Origin: Nocardiopsis xinjiangensis YIM 90004
Lineage (GTDB): Bacteria > Actinomycetota > Actinomycetes > Streptosporangiales > Streptosporangiaceae
NCBI RefSeq assembly: GCF_000341145.1
Contig: NZ_ANBE01000009.1
Span: 119,209 to 183,208, forward strand
Reading direction: 5' to 3'
Length of the DNA: 64,000 nt
A model generated the notes under the pieces. The model saw only the letters and a list, made by a program, of their open reading frames with translations. It was not told the DNA's origin and searched no databases. A program made the translations under genes and the position numbers. This document shows, piece by piece, positions 17,815 to 26,891 of the stretch; position 1 is the stretch's first letter; each line of letters begins with the position of its first letter.

Positions 17815-20442
17815 ATGAGTGGTGCGAACGACCTGGATTCCGTCACGCCCCCGACCCCGTCGGCGATGCGCAGGGCCCTGGCCCGCGCACGGGACGGCAA
17901 GACCCTCGATGCGACCGAGGCCGAGGTACTCCTGCACGCGCGCGGGGAGGACCTCCAGACCCTGCTCGGCCACGCCGGCCGTGTGCGCGACACCGGACTG
18001 GAGGCCCATGGACGCCCCGGTGTGGTCACCTACAGCCGCAAGGTCTTCCTCCCCCTGACCCGTCTGTGCCGAGACCGCTGCCACTACTGCACGTTCGCGA
18101 CCGTGCCCGGCAGGCTCGAGGCCCCGTTCCTGTCCCCGGACGAGGTTCTCGACATCGCGAGGAAGGGTGCGGCCCAGGGTTGCAAGGAGGCCCTGTTCAC
18201 CCTCGGCGACCGGCCCGAGGACCGTTGGAGCCAGGCGGCCGAGTGGCTGGGCGCCCACGGTTACGACGACACCCTCTCCTACGTCCGGGCCATGGCGATC
18301 ATGGTGCTGGAGGAGACCGGCATGCTCCCGCACCTCAATCCCGGGGTGATGACCTGGTCCGACCTGCAGCGCCTCAAACCGGTCGCCCCGTCCATGGGGA
18401 TGATGCTGGAGACCACCTCCGAACGGCTGTTCACCGAGAAGGGACAGGCCCACTACGGCAGTCCGGACAAGGACCCGGCCGTGCGCCTGCGGGTGCTGGA
18501 GGACGCCGGCCGTTCCAGCGTCCCCTTCACCACCGGGGTCCTCCTCGGTATCGGCGAGAACCACACCGAGCGCGCCGAGTCGATCTTCGCGATGCGCGGG
18601 GCCGCCCGCCGCTACGGCGGGATCCAGGAAGTCATCGTGCAGAACTTCCGCGCCAAACCGGCCACCGCGATGATGCACCGCCCCGACGCCGAGATCGAGG
18701 AGATGGCCGCCACCATCGCGGTGACCCGTCTGGTCATGGGGCCCAAGGCGCACATCCAGGCGCCGCCCAACCTCATCGGCGGCGAGCACGGCGGCCGCGA
18801 CGAGTACGCACTCATGCTCCGCGCCGGGATCGACGACTGGGGCGGGGTCTCACCGCTGACCCCCGACCACGTCAACCCCGAACGCCCCTGGCCGCAGATC
18901 GAGGACCTGGCCGCACGCTGTACCGAACACGGCTTCACCCTGCGCGAGCGCCTCACCGTCTACCCCGAGTACGTACGCGCGGGCGAACCCTGGCTGGACC
19001 CGCGGATCTCCGGTCACGTGGCCGCCCTCGCCGAACCCGGGACCGGTCTGGCCGCCGAGGACGCCCCCGTGCGCGGCCGTCCGTGGCAGGAGCCCGAGGC
19101 CGCTCTGGCCTCGTCCGGGCGCACCGACCTGCACACCGGGATCGACGCCGAGGGGCGTACCGGTGACCGGCGCGGTGACTTCGACGCGGTCTACGGCGAC
19201 TGGGACGAGCTCCGCGAGGGTGTGGACCGCCGGGGTGCCGTGCCGCGGCGGTTCGACCCGGAGATCGCCGCTGCCCTGCGGGCCGCCGAGGAGGACCCGG
19301 CCGGGCTCGACGACGACCAGGCGCTCGCGCTGCTGCACGCCGACGGCCCCGAGCTGGAGGCCCTGACCGGGCTGGCCGACCGGGTGCGGCGGGACACCGT
19401 CGGCGACGACGTCACCTACATCGTCACCAGGAACATCAACTTCACCAACGTCTGCTACACGGGCTGCCGCTTCTGTGCCTTCGCCCAGCGCCGCACCGAC
19501 GCCGACGCCTACACACTGTCCCTGGACCAGGTCGCCGACCGGGCCGAGGAGGCGTGGAAGGCGGGTGCGACCGAGGTGTGCATGCAGGGCGGCATCCACC
19601 CCGACCTGCCGGGCAGCGCCTACTTCGACATCGCGTCGGCCGTGCGTGACCGGGTCCCGGACATGCACGTGCACGCCTTCAGCCCGATGGAGGTCGTCAA
19701 CGGGGCCGCGCGTACCGACCTGCCGGTGCGCGAGTGGCTGACCCGGGCCCGCGACGCCGGCCTGGGGTCCCTGCCGGGCACGGCCGCGGAGATCCTCGAC
19801 GACGAGGTGCGGTGGATCCTCACCAAGGGCAAACTCCCCGCCCGCGAATGGATCGACGTGGTCACCACGGCCCACGACCTGGGGATGGCGACCACGTCCA
19901 CGATGATGTACGGGCACGTGGACTCGCCCCACCACTGGGTGGCGCACATCAAGCTGCTCCGGTCGTTGCAGGAACGTTCACTGGAGCGCAACGGCCGTCC
20001 CGGCTTCACCGAGTTCGTACCGCTGCCGTTCGTGCACACCAACGCACCCATCTACCTGGCCGGACTGGCGCGCACCGGGCCGACCGTGCGGGAGAACCGG
20101 GCCGTGCACGCGTTGGCGCGGCTGTTGTTGCACGGGGCGATCGACAACATCCAGTGTTCGTGGGTCAAGCTCGCCGAGGACACCTGCCGGCAGTTGCTGG
20201 CCGGCGGGGTCAACGACGTCGGCGGCACCCTCATGGAGGAGACGATCAGCCGGATGGCCGGATCCGATGAGGGCTCGTACAAGACCATCAGCGACATCCG
20301 GGAGCTGGTGGAGCCCACGGGCCGTCCACTGCGCCAGCGCACGACGCTGTACGGAACGGTCCCGCAGGAGCGGGTCCGGGTGGCCGAGGAGAGCGACGGG
20401 GTGGCCCCCAGCATCCTGCGTCCGAACCTGCCGCTGGTCTGA
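17815..20442 (+). CDS. fbiC: Bifunctional FO synthase (CofG-CofH fusion)
   Basis: An 875-residue double radical-SAM enzyme that makes the 5-deazaflavin FO, the chromophore of coenzyme F420, from a pyrimidine precursor and tyrosine. The first 4Fe-4S motif is CRDRCHYC at about residue 85 (CofG half); the second is CYTGCRFC at about 547 (CofH half). The length is close to other actinobacterial FbiC proteins. A -10-like TAAGGT (17803-17808) ends 6 nt before the ATG, so the mRNA is probably leaderless. The other F420 genes, fbiA and fbiB, lie about 5 kb downstream beyond the cyclodipeptide cluster. Confidence 0.96.
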   Translation: MSGANDLDSVTPPTPSAMRRALARARDGKTLDATEAEVLLHARGEDLQTLLGHAGRVRDTGLEAHGRPGVVTYSRKVFLPLTRLCRDRCHYCTFATVPGRLEAPFLSPDEVLDIARKGAAQGCKEALFTLGDRPEDRWSQAAEWLGAHGYDDTLSYVRAMAIMVLEETGMLPHLNPGVMTWSDLQRLKPVAPSMGMMLETTSERLFTEKGQAHYGSPDKDPAVRLRVLEDAGRSSVPFTTGVLLGIGENHTERAESIFAMRGAARRYGGIQEVIVQNFRAKPATAMMHRPDAEIEEMAATIAVTRLVMGPKAHIQAPPNLIGGEHGGRDEYALMLRAGIDDWGGVSPLTPDHVNPERPWPQIEDLAARCTEHGFTLRERLTVYPEYVRAGEPWLDPRISGHVAALAEPGTGLAAEDAPVRGRPWQEPEAALASSGRTDLHTGIDAEGRTGDRRGDFDAVYGDWDELREGVDRRGAVPRRFDPEIAAALRAAEEDPAGLDDDQALALLHADGPELEALTGLADRVRRDTVGDDVTYIVTRNINFTNVCYTGCRFCAFAQRRTDADAYTLSLDQVADRAEEAWKAGATEVCMQGGIHPDLPGSAYFDIASAVRDRVPDMHVHAFSPMEVVNGAARTDLPVREWLTRARDAGLGSLPGTAAEILDDEVRWILTKGKLPAREWIDVVTTAHDLGMATTSTMMYGHVDSPHHWVAHIKLLRSLQERSLERNGRPGFTEFVPLPFVHTNAPIYLAGLARTGPTVRENRAVHALARLLLHGAIDNIQCSWVKLAEDTCRQLLAGGVNDVGGTLMEETISRMAGSDEGSYKTISDIRELVEPTGRPLRQRTTLYGTVPQERVRVAEESDGVAPSILRPNLPLV

Positions 20443-20461
20443 GCCCGCGGTCACAGAAGAA

Positions 20462-20500
20462 GGGCGGGGCGCCGGGGGAGGGCGCCCCGCCCTCTCTTTC
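20462..20500. terminator. Bidirectional terminator between fbiC and chitinase
   Basis: GGGCGGGGCGCC (20462-20473) pairs perfectly with GGCGCCCCGCCC (20481-20492) around a 7-nt loop and is followed by TCTCTTT. It serves the plus-strand fbiC and possibly the convergent chitinase gene. Confidence 0.88.
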
Positions 20501-20518
20501 GGCGGATCGGTCGGCGGG

Positions 20519-21547
20519 TCAGTTCAATCGCGGCGAGACCGTGTCGGCGAACTCGTAGCCGTTCGCGGCGTCCCAGTTGATCGACCAGGTCATCACGCCG
20601 CCGATGGGTCCGTAGGGCGATTCGGGCGCGAAGGAGCCGCAGGACCGGCCTTCTTCGAGGCAGTCCAGGGCGTCGACGACGCCCTGGGGATCCATGTACC
20701 CGCCGCCGGCGGCGGCGGGGGTGGCGGGCAGCCCGAGGCCGACCTGCTCGGGCTCCAGGCCCATCTCGAGCTGGATGCAGGCGAGTGCGGCCACGAAGTC
20801 CGAAGTGCCCTGCTCGTACACCGAACCGTCGCAGCCCAGCATCGAACCGGAGTTGTAGTACTGCATGTTCACCAGGGTGAGGATGTCGGAGATGTTCTCC
20901 GCGAGCTGGTAGTAGCCCTGGCCGGGGGTCTGGAAGTCGATGGTCTGCGGCGCCATCGTGATGATCGGGTCGGTGCCGGACAGCTCGTCGAGCTGCCGCA
21001 GGGCGCCGGTCATGTGCTCGGCGTCGATGCCGTGCTCGAGGTCGATGTCGACGCCGTCGAACCCGTAGTCCTCCATGAGTTCGTGGGTGGTCTCGGCGAA
21101 GTTCTCGGCCTGGGCGGGGTTGGTGACGTCGACGTGCCCGAGCTCGCCGCCGACCGAGATGATCACGTTGGTCCCGTCGGCCTGGAGGGCGGCGAGGTCG
21201 TCACGGAACTCCTGGTCGGTGTAGCCGCCGAGCTCGTCGCCGGCGAGCTCGAAGGTGATGCCGCCGTCGAGTTCGGGGTGGTTCTCGGCGAAGGCCACGG
21301 CCACGAGGTCGTACTCCTCGGGGACGTCGCCGAGCGGCATGACCGTGGAGCCGTTGTCGAAGTTGTGCCAGTACCCGGTGAGCCACTGGCCGTTCTGCTG
21401 GGGTGCGGTGTCGGCGACGGTCTCGGCCTCGGCCGTCTCGGGGCCCTGTGCGGCGACGGTGACGCCTGCGGCGCCGAGCGCGAGGGCGGCGGTCAGAGCG
21501 AGCCCGGTGCGGGGTCCGGTCCTTCTCCTGTGGCGGTGGGTGCTCAA
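20519..21547 (-). CDS. Secreted chitinase, glycoside hydrolase family 18
   Basis: A 342-residue protein with a Sec signal peptide (RRR-rich start, hydrophobic LALTAALALGAAGVTVAA) and one GH18 catalytic domain. The catalytic motif is complete: DGVDIDLE, with the acid glutamate, preceded by the NVIISVGGELG strand; a C-terminal GGVMTWSINWD strand closes the barrel. No chitin-binding module is present. The TTG at 21547 has GGAAGGA 7 nt upstream. Upstream lies an unusually AT-rich 90-bp stretch with an inverted repeat, a likely control site. Confidence 0.92.
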   Translation of the reverse strand: MSTHRHRRRTGPRTGLALTAALALGAAGVTVAAQGPETAEAETVADTAPQQNGQWLTGYWHNFDNGSTVMPLGDVPEEYDLVAVAFAENHPELDGGITFELAGDELGGYTDQEFRDDLAALQADGTNVIISVGGELGHVDVTNPAQAENFAETTHELMEDYGFDGVDIDLEHGIDAEHMTGALRQLDELSGTDPIITMAPQTIDFQTPGQGYYQLAENISDILTLVNMQYYNSGSMLGCDGSVYEQGTSDFVAALACIQLEMGLEPEQVGLGLPATPAAAGGGYMDPQGVVDALDCLEEGRSCGSFAPESPYGPIGGVMTWSINWDAANGYEFADTVSPRLN

Positions 21548-21644
21548 GGGGGGTCCTTCCGTCGAGCGGGGGGACGAAGGCGGGCTCCGGGGAGCCCCCG
21601 AATTGTGAAGAAACCTTAAAGTTGTACCGCCATCCCGTCAACGT

Positions 21645-21669
21645 AAACTGGAAAGTTAGTTTGCAGTTT
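21645..21669. promoter_or_regulatory. Inverted repeat upstream of chitinase gene
   Basis: AAACTG (21645-21650) and CAGTTT (21664-21669) form a 25-bp dyad inside an AT-rich stretch (about 21600-21680) that contrasts sharply with its surroundings. It sits about 100 bp upstream of the chitinase start and 185 bp upstream of the first methyltransferase, so it could act on either. The 306-bp gap 21548-21853 shows no other gene. Confidence 0.45.
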
Positions 21670-21853
21670 TCTTGGGGACGCGGTCCCGGCTCTACCGGTC
21701 GCTCTCGGCGGTCGGGGCGGCCCTGTTCGCTTTCCTGGGCGGTCGCCCGGGGCGATGCGGGCCCATGAGGCCGTAGAGTAAAGGACTGATGACCGTAAGT
21801 ATCGAACGCGGCCGCTCCGGTCCGGTCGAAGCGCAGGAGAAGGAAGGTACCGG

Positions 21854-22876
21854 GTGTTGGACCGAGGGACCACCCCCCACGAACGGACCGAGGCTCCCCT
21901 GGCGGAAATCGTTTCAGCGGCGATGCTCCTGCATGCCGTGTCGGCCCTGCTCGAACTGGGTGTGGTGGAACGCCTGAAGGAAGGCCCCCGGGACCTCCGT
22001 GAACTCGCGCTCGGTTCCGGCGCCCACGAGGAGCGCTTGCTCGCCGTCCTGCGCCCGGTCGCTGCGGCGGGTCTGGTCCACGAATCCGCACCCGGGACCT
22101 TCGAGCTGACCCCGGCAGGGCGGCATCTGCGCCGTGACGACCCTCTGGGGCTGCGCGACCTCTTCCGGATGTGCACCCACGGCGATTTCTTCCAGGCCTG
22201 GACCCGACTGGCCCGGTCGGTGGAGTCCGGCCGTACGGCCTTCGAGCTGCAGACCGGGAGCGATCTCTTCCTCTACCTGGCCGAACGGCCCGAGGAAGCG
22301 GAGCTCTTCCACCGGGCGATGAACGCCTCCGCCCCCGCCGACGTGCTCCTGGAGGCGGCCGACCTGTCCGGTGCCCGGGTGGTGGCCGACCTCGGTGGGG
22401 GAGAGGGGGCCACCATCGCCGCCGTCCTCCGGGCCTGTCCCGCGAGCACCGGTGTGCTCTTCGACCTGCCCGACGTGGTGGCCGGGGCCGGCCCACTCCT
22501 GCGCCGGGAACAGGTGGCCGACCGGTGCGACGTCGTGGCCGGTGACTTCTTCGACGGCGTACCGGACGGAGCCGACGTCTACGTCATGGCCCGTGTCCTG
22601 CAGAACTGGCCACCTGAGGAGGCGGTCCGGATCCTGCGTAACGTGCGTGCGGCGATGTCCGGCACGTCCCGCCTGCTCGTGGTCGGTCACCTCTCCGAGT
22701 CCACACGCCCCAGCCCCTTCGTCGAGGCCATCGGTCTGAGCATGTTCGTGCTCTACGGGGCGGTGTCGCGCACCTCCGAGCAGTACGAGGCACTCTTCGC
22801 CGAGGCGGGGCTGGCTCTGAGCAGGACGCACCGTGTCCGGGACGGGGAGTCGGTCATGGACGTTCGCCGCGCATAG
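21854..22876 (+). CDS. SAM-dependent O/N-methyltransferase of cyclodipeptide cluster (first)
   Basis: A 340-residue class-I methyltransferase of the plant-COMT-like/hydroxyneurosporene type. An N-terminal winged-helix dimerisation domain (LLHAVSALLELGVVERL...LRPVAAAGLVHESA) precedes the Rossmann fold, with the SAM motif VVADLGGGEGATIAAVL (about 173-190) and the FDLPDVV and MARVLQNWPPEEAVRILRNVR segments. The GTG at 21854 follows the purine-rich AGGAGAAGGAAGG. Next to a cyclodipeptide synthase and oxidase it probably methylates the diketopiperazine, as in the nocazine pathway. Its last 23 bases overlap tail-to-tail with the synthase gene. Confidence 0.85.
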   Translation: MLDRGTTPHERTEAPLAEIVSAAMLLHAVSALLELGVVERLKEGPRDLRELALGSGAHEERLLAVLRPVAAAGLVHESAPGTFELTPAGRHLRRDDPLGLRDLFRMCTHGDFFQAWTRLARSVESGRTAFELQTGSDLFLYLAERPEEAELFHRAMNASAPADVLLEAADLSGARVVADLGGGEGATIAAVLRACPASTGVLFDLPDVVAGAGPLLRREQVADRCDVVAGDFFDGVPDGADVYVMARVLQNWPPEEAVRILRNVRAAMSGTSRLLVVGHLSESTRPSPFVEAIGLSMFVLYGAVSRTSEQYEALFAEAGLALSRTHRVRDGESVMDVRRA

Positions 22877-23576
22877 GAGGCCGGACCACGACATGTCCCT
22901 GTCCGGGGTCGAAGCAGGTTCCGTCCTCGTAGAGTTCCGCCACGACCGGGAGCAGGTCGTGATAGCAGGACACCGAGGAGGGCACCCCCAGCACTCTCGG
23001 GGTGGCGACGAGGAAGGGGAGCTCCGAACGCAGGTAGGACAGGCCGGCACGGAACCGGTCGTCCTCGGCACAGAGCCGGCCTCCCAGTACACGGTTCACG
23101 TGTTCCTCGCATGCGCGGCGCACCTGCGGATTGCCGTCGAACTCCCGGTCCAGGTGCTGCTGGACGGCGCGGTAACCGGGCAGGTCGACGGTCTCCGACA
23201 GCGCCATGGAACGCAAGCGTGCCGGGGCGGTCCCGACCGCCTCGACCGCACGGCGGATGCGCCTCCGAACGTCCCGGAGGGCTCTCTTGGTCCTGCGCGC
23301 GGCCTGTTCCTCATCGGCCCCACCGGCCTGGTGCATCGTGTTCAGGTGGAGGTCGGTGTGGAGGACGTCGACGCGGTGGAAGCGCCGGACCGCCCAGTCC
23401 AGCAGCTGGGTGAGCCGCTCCTGATTGAAATAGCTGTTGCCGGTGCTGACCCCGATGAGAGCGTGGTCGCCACGGGTGAGCAGGTCGGCGCAGGAGGGCG
23501 TGAAGGGTCGTACCTCGAACCCGTCGCCGTCCCGGTGCTGGGGCACGGTCCGTACAGGTTCAGGCCGAGACGGCAT
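22854..23576 (-). CDS. tRNA-dependent cyclodipeptide synthase
   Basis: A 240-residue AlbC-like enzyme (AlbC has 239) that diverts two aminoacyl-tRNAs into a cyclic dipeptide. The nucleophile serine is at residue 44 in LIGVSTGNSYF, with Asn47 after it; Tyr181 and Glu185 lie in AGLSYLRSELPF; Tyr205-His206 lie in VPSSVSCYH. The Asn-Tyr-His set marks the NYH subfamily. The ATG at 23576 is chosen because GGAGGGG lies 5 nt upstream and it gives the family length; the frame is open further upstream but overlaps the oxidase subunit. Precursor amino acids cannot be read reliably; aromatic residues are expected by analogy. Confidence 0.93.
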   Translation of the reverse strand: MPSRPEPVRTVPQHRDGDGFEVRPFTPSCADLLTRGDHALIGVSTGNSYFNQERLTQLLDWAVRRFHRVDVLHTDLHLNTMHQAGGADEEQAARRTKRALRDVRRRIRRAVEAVGTAPARLRSMALSETVDLPGYRAVQQHLDREFDGNPQVRRACEEHVNRVLGGRLCAEDDRFRAGLSYLRSELPFLVATPRVLGVPSSVSCYHDLLPVVAELYEDGTCFDPGQGHVVVRPPMRGERP

Positions 23577-23880
23577 CGGTCCCCTCCAACACGGACGCGA
23601 GCCGGTCGCACAGGTCGTCGAGGAGGACGTCGAGTTCACGGTCGGCCATCGCCCCGCACATGACGTCCTCCATCCGCGATCGCAGTTCCGGCAGTCCCGG
23701 GTGGTCCCCGTGCCCCAGGTCGGCGCGGAGGGAGAGCACACGGCGGGCGGCGTCCAGGCATCGCAGCGGGCCGTACTCGCGGGGCTCCTCCAACAGCCCG
23801 CGGCCGCTGCTGAGCAGGTAGGCGGAGAGCAGCAGGAGCTCCTCGCCGGTGCGGGGACCGTCAGCCTCGCCAGCGGTCAT
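23560..23880 (-). CDS. Cyclodipeptide oxidase small subunit (AlbB-like)
   Basis: A 106-residue, mostly helical acidic protein. It overlaps the nitroreductase-like gene by 20 bp and the synthase by 17 bp, exactly the place and size of AlbB in albonoursin-type clusters. AlbB associates with the flavin subunit to form the active oxidase, which introduces alpha,beta-double bonds into the cyclic dipeptide. The call rests mainly on position, size and overlap; sequence conservation of this subunit is low. GAGGTGATC precedes the ATG. Confidence 0.75.
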   Translation of the reverse strand: MTAGEADGPRTGEELLLLSAYLLSSGRGLLEEPREYGPLRCLDAARRVLSLRADLGHGDHPGLPELRSRMEDVMCGAMADRELDVLLDDLCDRLASVLEGTDAVSA

Positions 23881-24412
23881 GGCTGATCACCTCGTTCCTG
23901 TCACGTCGTGGGGCGGACTCGATGGGCCGGGCCGGGTGCCCGATCGGAACCAGGAGCAGGGGTTCCAGGTGGTCGGGGAGCCCGAGGAACCTCTGGACCG
24001 GGCTCTTGCGGAAGCTGGCGGAAGGACACCCGCCCAGCCCGAGGGCGTGCGCCGCGAGCAGCAGATTCTCCACCGCCATCGCCACACAGAGCATCCCCTC
24101 GTCCCAGGCACCGCCGCCCACAGCGCGGGAACGGTCGAAACAGGCCGCCACGATCAGCGGAGGCGGTTCGATGATGCCCGGGGAGAAGGCCCGCACCAGC
24201 CGAAGGGTTCTGCTGCGGCGGATCGTGACGAAGGCCCATGCCTGCTTGTTGGAGGCCGAGGGGGCCGCGAGCATGGCGTCCAGCATGGGGTCGAGGAGCT
24301 CGTCCTCCACCGGCCGTCCGTCGAAGGAGCGGACCACACGCCGTGTGGTCAGTACTCGCAGAGCGGGGGTGGCCCGGTCCTCGGTCCGTGTCCCAGTGTC
24401 GGTGCTCAGCAC
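23861..24412 (-). CDS. Cyclodipeptide oxidase large subunit (AlbA-like nitroreductase fold)
   Basis: A 183-residue FMN-dependent nitroreductase-fold protein. Typical parts are the RRVVRSFDGRPVEDELLDPML start, LAAPSASNKQAW (flavin phosphate region), AVENLLLAAHALGLGGCPSAS, and the final PIGHPARP. In albonoursin-type clusters this subunit, with the small one, dehydrogenates the cyclodipeptide. The GTG at 24412 begins the usual length. It is the first of three overlapping minus-strand genes and shares a short AT-rich divergent control region with the second methyltransferase. Confidence 0.88.
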   Translation of the reverse strand: MLSTDTGTRTEDRATPALRVLTTRRVVRSFDGRPVEDELLDPMLDAMLAAPSASNKQAWAFVTIRRSRTLRLVRAFSPGIIEPPPLIVAACFDRSRAVGGGAWDEGMLCVAMAVENLLLAAHALGLGGCPSASFRKSPVQRFLGLPDHLEPLLLVPIGHPARPIESAPRRDRNEVISHDRWRG

Positions 24413-24521
24413 CCTTACTCGCTCTCTGTGAATTTACGATTCCGAAGAGTAATATACAGTGCTGACCGACCCCTCCGACAACGTTCGGAACAGGGACGAC
24501 CACCGGAAAGGCATCGCGAAC
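24413..24521. promoter_or_regulatory. Divergent control region of the cyclodipeptide cluster
   Basis: This intergenic segment holds an AT-rich core (about 24430-24460) containing TAATAT (24450-24455) on the plus strand and TATATT and TAAATT on the minus strand, likely -10 elements for the methyltransferase and for the oxidase-synthase operon. If TAATAT is a -10, transcription starts near 24462, downstream of the in-frame GTG at 24459, which supports the later start at 24522. Confidence 0.5.
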
Positions 24522-25556
24522 GTGCCCACCGCTCCCCTCACCCGCGCCGGCTTCAGCGGCCCGGCCCTGCGCCTCTACGAACTGATCACCGCGAGCTGGG
24601 TGGCCTCCGCCGTCAGCGCGGCCGCCGAGCTCGGCGTGGCCGACGTGATGACGGCCGAACCCCGCAGTGCGGAGGAGATCGCCGCCGAGATCGGTGCCGA
24701 CCCCGAGACCCTCCACCGGCTCCTGCGCGCCTGCACCGACCTGGAACTGGTCGATCTGGTGCCGGGGCGCGGGTTCGCACTGACCGGTCTCGGGCGGGCA
24801 CTGCGCGGAGACGCTCCCGACTCCATGCGCGCCTACGCCCGGTGGATGGGCACACGGGCCGAGCGCTCCACCATGGCGTACCTGGCCGACGCCGTGCGCA
24901 CCGGAGGCCCGGTCTTCGAGGACGTGCACGGGATCCCGGTCTGGTCCTACATGCGCAACGCTCCCGGGACCGCCGCTCTCTTCGACCGCGGGATGACCGA
25001 CATCTCCGCCCAGCTCACCCGCAGCATCGTGGACGAGTACGACTTCGGTGGCATCGAGTGCCTCGTCGACGTGGGCGGCGGACACGGCCGACTGCTCTCG
25101 CTGCTTCTGGAGGCGCATCCCCGCATGCGCGGTGTGCTCTTCGACCGGCCCGAGGTGATCGCCCGACCGGAACCCGCACTCACCCGGGGGGACGTGGCCA
25201 CGCGCTGTCGGGTCGAGGGCGGCGACTTCCTGGAAGGGGTTCCGGCCGGGGCGGACGCCTATCTTCTCGCGAGCGTCGTCCACAACTGGAACGACGAGGA
25301 CGCGGCGCGGATCCTTTCCCGTTGCCGGGAAGCCGTCGCACCACGGGGGCGGGTCCTGCTCGCCGAAGTCCTGGTACCGGAGGGGCCCGAGCCCGCACCG
25401 ACCGCCACGCTCATGGATCTGAGCATGCTGGTCCAATGCGGTGGCAAACAGCGCACGGAGCGCCAGTTCGCCGATCTGCTCCGGGACTCCGGGTTCCGGC
25501 TCGAACGGATCGTGCCCGCGCAGGGGATCGCCGTCGTCGAAGGGACACCGGCCTGA
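24522..25556 (+). CDS. SAM-dependent O/N-methyltransferase of cyclodipeptide cluster (second)
   Basis: A 344-residue paralogue of the first cluster methyltransferase with the same layout: a dimerisation/winged-helix domain (LYELITASWVASAVSAAAEL), then CLVDVGGGHGRLLSLLLEAHP as the SAM motif, FDRPEVI, and LASVVHNWNDEDAARILSRCR. HNWND gives the histidine that often acts as base in O-methyltransferases; the first paralogue has QNWPP instead, so the two may differ in target. The GTG at 24522 has GGAAAGG upstream; the earlier GTG at 24459 lies at the promoter. Convergent with fbiB across a hairpin. Confidence 0.85.
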   Translation: MPTAPLTRAGFSGPALRLYELITASWVASAVSAAAELGVADVMTAEPRSAEEIAAEIGADPETLHRLLRACTDLELVDLVPGRGFALTGLGRALRGDAPDSMRAYARWMGTRAERSTMAYLADAVRTGGPVFEDVHGIPVWSYMRNAPGTAALFDRGMTDISAQLTRSIVDEYDFGGIECLVDVGGGHGRLLSLLLEAHPRMRGVLFDRPEVIARPEPALTRGDVATRCRVEGGDFLEGVPAGADAYLLASVVHNWNDEDAARILSRCREAVAPRGRVLLAEVLVPEGPEPAPTATLMDLSMLVQCGGKQRTERQFADLLRDSGFRLERIVPAQGIAVVEGTPA

Positions 25557-25563
25557 ACCATAC

Positions 25564-25590
25564 GGGGCCGGAGCGCGCGCATCCGGCCCC
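25564..25590. terminator. Hairpin between methyltransferase and fbiB
   Basis: GGGGCCGG (25564-25571) pairs with CCGGCCCC (25583-25590) between convergent genes, the likely border of the cyclodipeptide cluster. Confidence 0.65.
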
Positions 25591-25595
25591 GGGAA

Positions 25596-26891
25596 CTAAC
25601 GCACGACGACGAAACCGTCCGGGTCACGCGGTGGACGGTCGCCCGGCGGCTCGGCCGGATACCCCACGGCCACCGATCCCATCGGCTGCCAGTCGGTCGG
25701 CAGGTCCAGGACCTTCCGGACCACGTCGGCGCAGAACATCGTCGAGGAGATCCACGCCGAACCCAGGCCCTCCATCGCCAGGCCCACGAGCAGGTTCTGC
25801 ACCCCCGCACCCATCGCCACGTGGAACATCGTGCGTTCCGCGTCCGCGCGGCGCTCGTCCGGGTAGGGGTGGGCGCCGTCCGCCACCAGGAACGGGACGA
25901 CCAGGGACGGGGCGCTGCGCAGCACGTCGCCGCGCCGGGTACGCCGGGCGATCTGCTCCTCGGTGAAACCGTCGCCGCGCAGATCCGCGATCCACGCCTC
26001 GAGCATCGCGTCCAGCAGGCGCTCGCGTACCTCCGGCGACTCCACCAGCACGAACCGCCACGGCGTCGTGTGGTGCGGCGCGGGTGCGGTCACCGCCGAG
26101 GCCACCGCCCGCCGCACCAGGGCCGGCTCCACCGGGGCGTCGGAGAAGGAGCGCACCGTGCGCCGGGCCGGCACCACGTCGCGCGAACCGAACCGGAACA
26201 GGTCCGCGTCGGCCGGCCGCACCAGTGCGGCCGCACCGGGACCGTCCTCCTCGGTGACCATGTCGGCCAGGCCGCCGACCACCGCCACGGGTACCCCCGC
26301 GGTCTTGCCCTTGACCAGTTCCCCGGCGCCGGCGATCTCGTCGGCGACCGCGTTGACCGTGGCCTCCATGATCTGTCCACTGCTGTCGGGGGTCCCGCGC
26401 AGGTCCTCCAGGGGCTGCATCCCGGACGCCCCGATGGCCACGTCGGTCTGACCGGTGCGCCAGGGACGGCCGAAGGTGTCGGAGACCACGACCGCCACGT
26501 TCACACCGAGACGCTCGCGCAGCCCTGCCCGCAGCGCCCGGGCCGAGGCGTCGGAGTCCTCGGGCAGCAGCAGCACCGTGCCCGGCTCGACGTTGGAGGC
26601 GTCCACCCCAGCGGCCGCCATGACCAGGCCCTGGCGGGTCTGCACGATGCGGGTGTGCCCGGCCCGGGCCACCACCCGCTCGGTCTCGGCGGTGATGGCG
26701 TCGTCGCGTTCCATCCGGCGCGAGCGCCCCTCGGCCTTGCTCACGATCTTGGACGTCACGACGAGCACGTCCCCGTCGACCAGGGGCGTGCCCGAGGAGC
26801 GGACGGCGTCGGCGATCAGGTGCGCCAGGTCGTCGCCCTCCCGCACCTCCGGAACGCCGGGCAGGCCGCGGACCCGCAGTTCGGTGATCAC
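25596..26891 (-). CDS. fbiB: F420-0:gamma-glutamate ligase / dehydro-F420 reductase fusion
   Basis: A 431-residue two-domain protein. The N-terminal half is CofE-like ([49 protein letters not shown]) and adds glutamates to F420-0. The C-terminal half is an FMN-binding nitroreductase fold ([63 protein letters not shown]), which in actinobacteria reduces the dehydro intermediate. The GTG at 26891 overlaps the fbiA stop codon. Its second domain shares the fold of the neighbouring cluster oxidase, a coincidence of family rather than proof of exchange. Confidence 0.95.
   Translation of the reverse strand: MITELRVRGLPGVPEVREGDDLAHLIADAVRSSGTPLVDGDVLVVTSKIVSKAEGRSRRMERDDAITAETERVVARAGHTRIVQTRQGLVMAAAGVDASNVEPGTVLLLPEDSDASARALRAGLRERLGVNVAVVVSDTFGRPWRTGQTDVAIGASGMQPLEDLRGTPDSSGQIMEATVNAVADEIAGAGELVKGKTAGVPVAVVGGLADMVTEEDGPGAAALVRPADADLFRFGSRDVVPARRTVRSFSDAPVEPALVRRAVASAVTAPAPHHTTPWRFVLVESPEVRERLLDAMLEAWIADLRGDGFTEEQIARRTRRGDVLRSAPSLVVPFLVADGAHPYPDERRADAERTMFHVAMGAGVQNLLVGLAMEGLGSAWISSTMFCADVVRKVLDLPTDWQPMGSVAVGYPAEPPGDRPPRDPDGFVVVR

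Noticed and set aside
15819..19166. An 1115-codon plus-strand frame through GT4, the flippase-like gene and fbiC
   Set aside because: Arginine/proline/glycine-rich composition with no domain; it is a shadow of three real genes.
24459..24521. GTG at 24459 as start of the second methyltransferase
   Set aside because: It lies on the likely transcription start after the TAATAT -10 and has no ribosome site; the GTG at 24522 has one.
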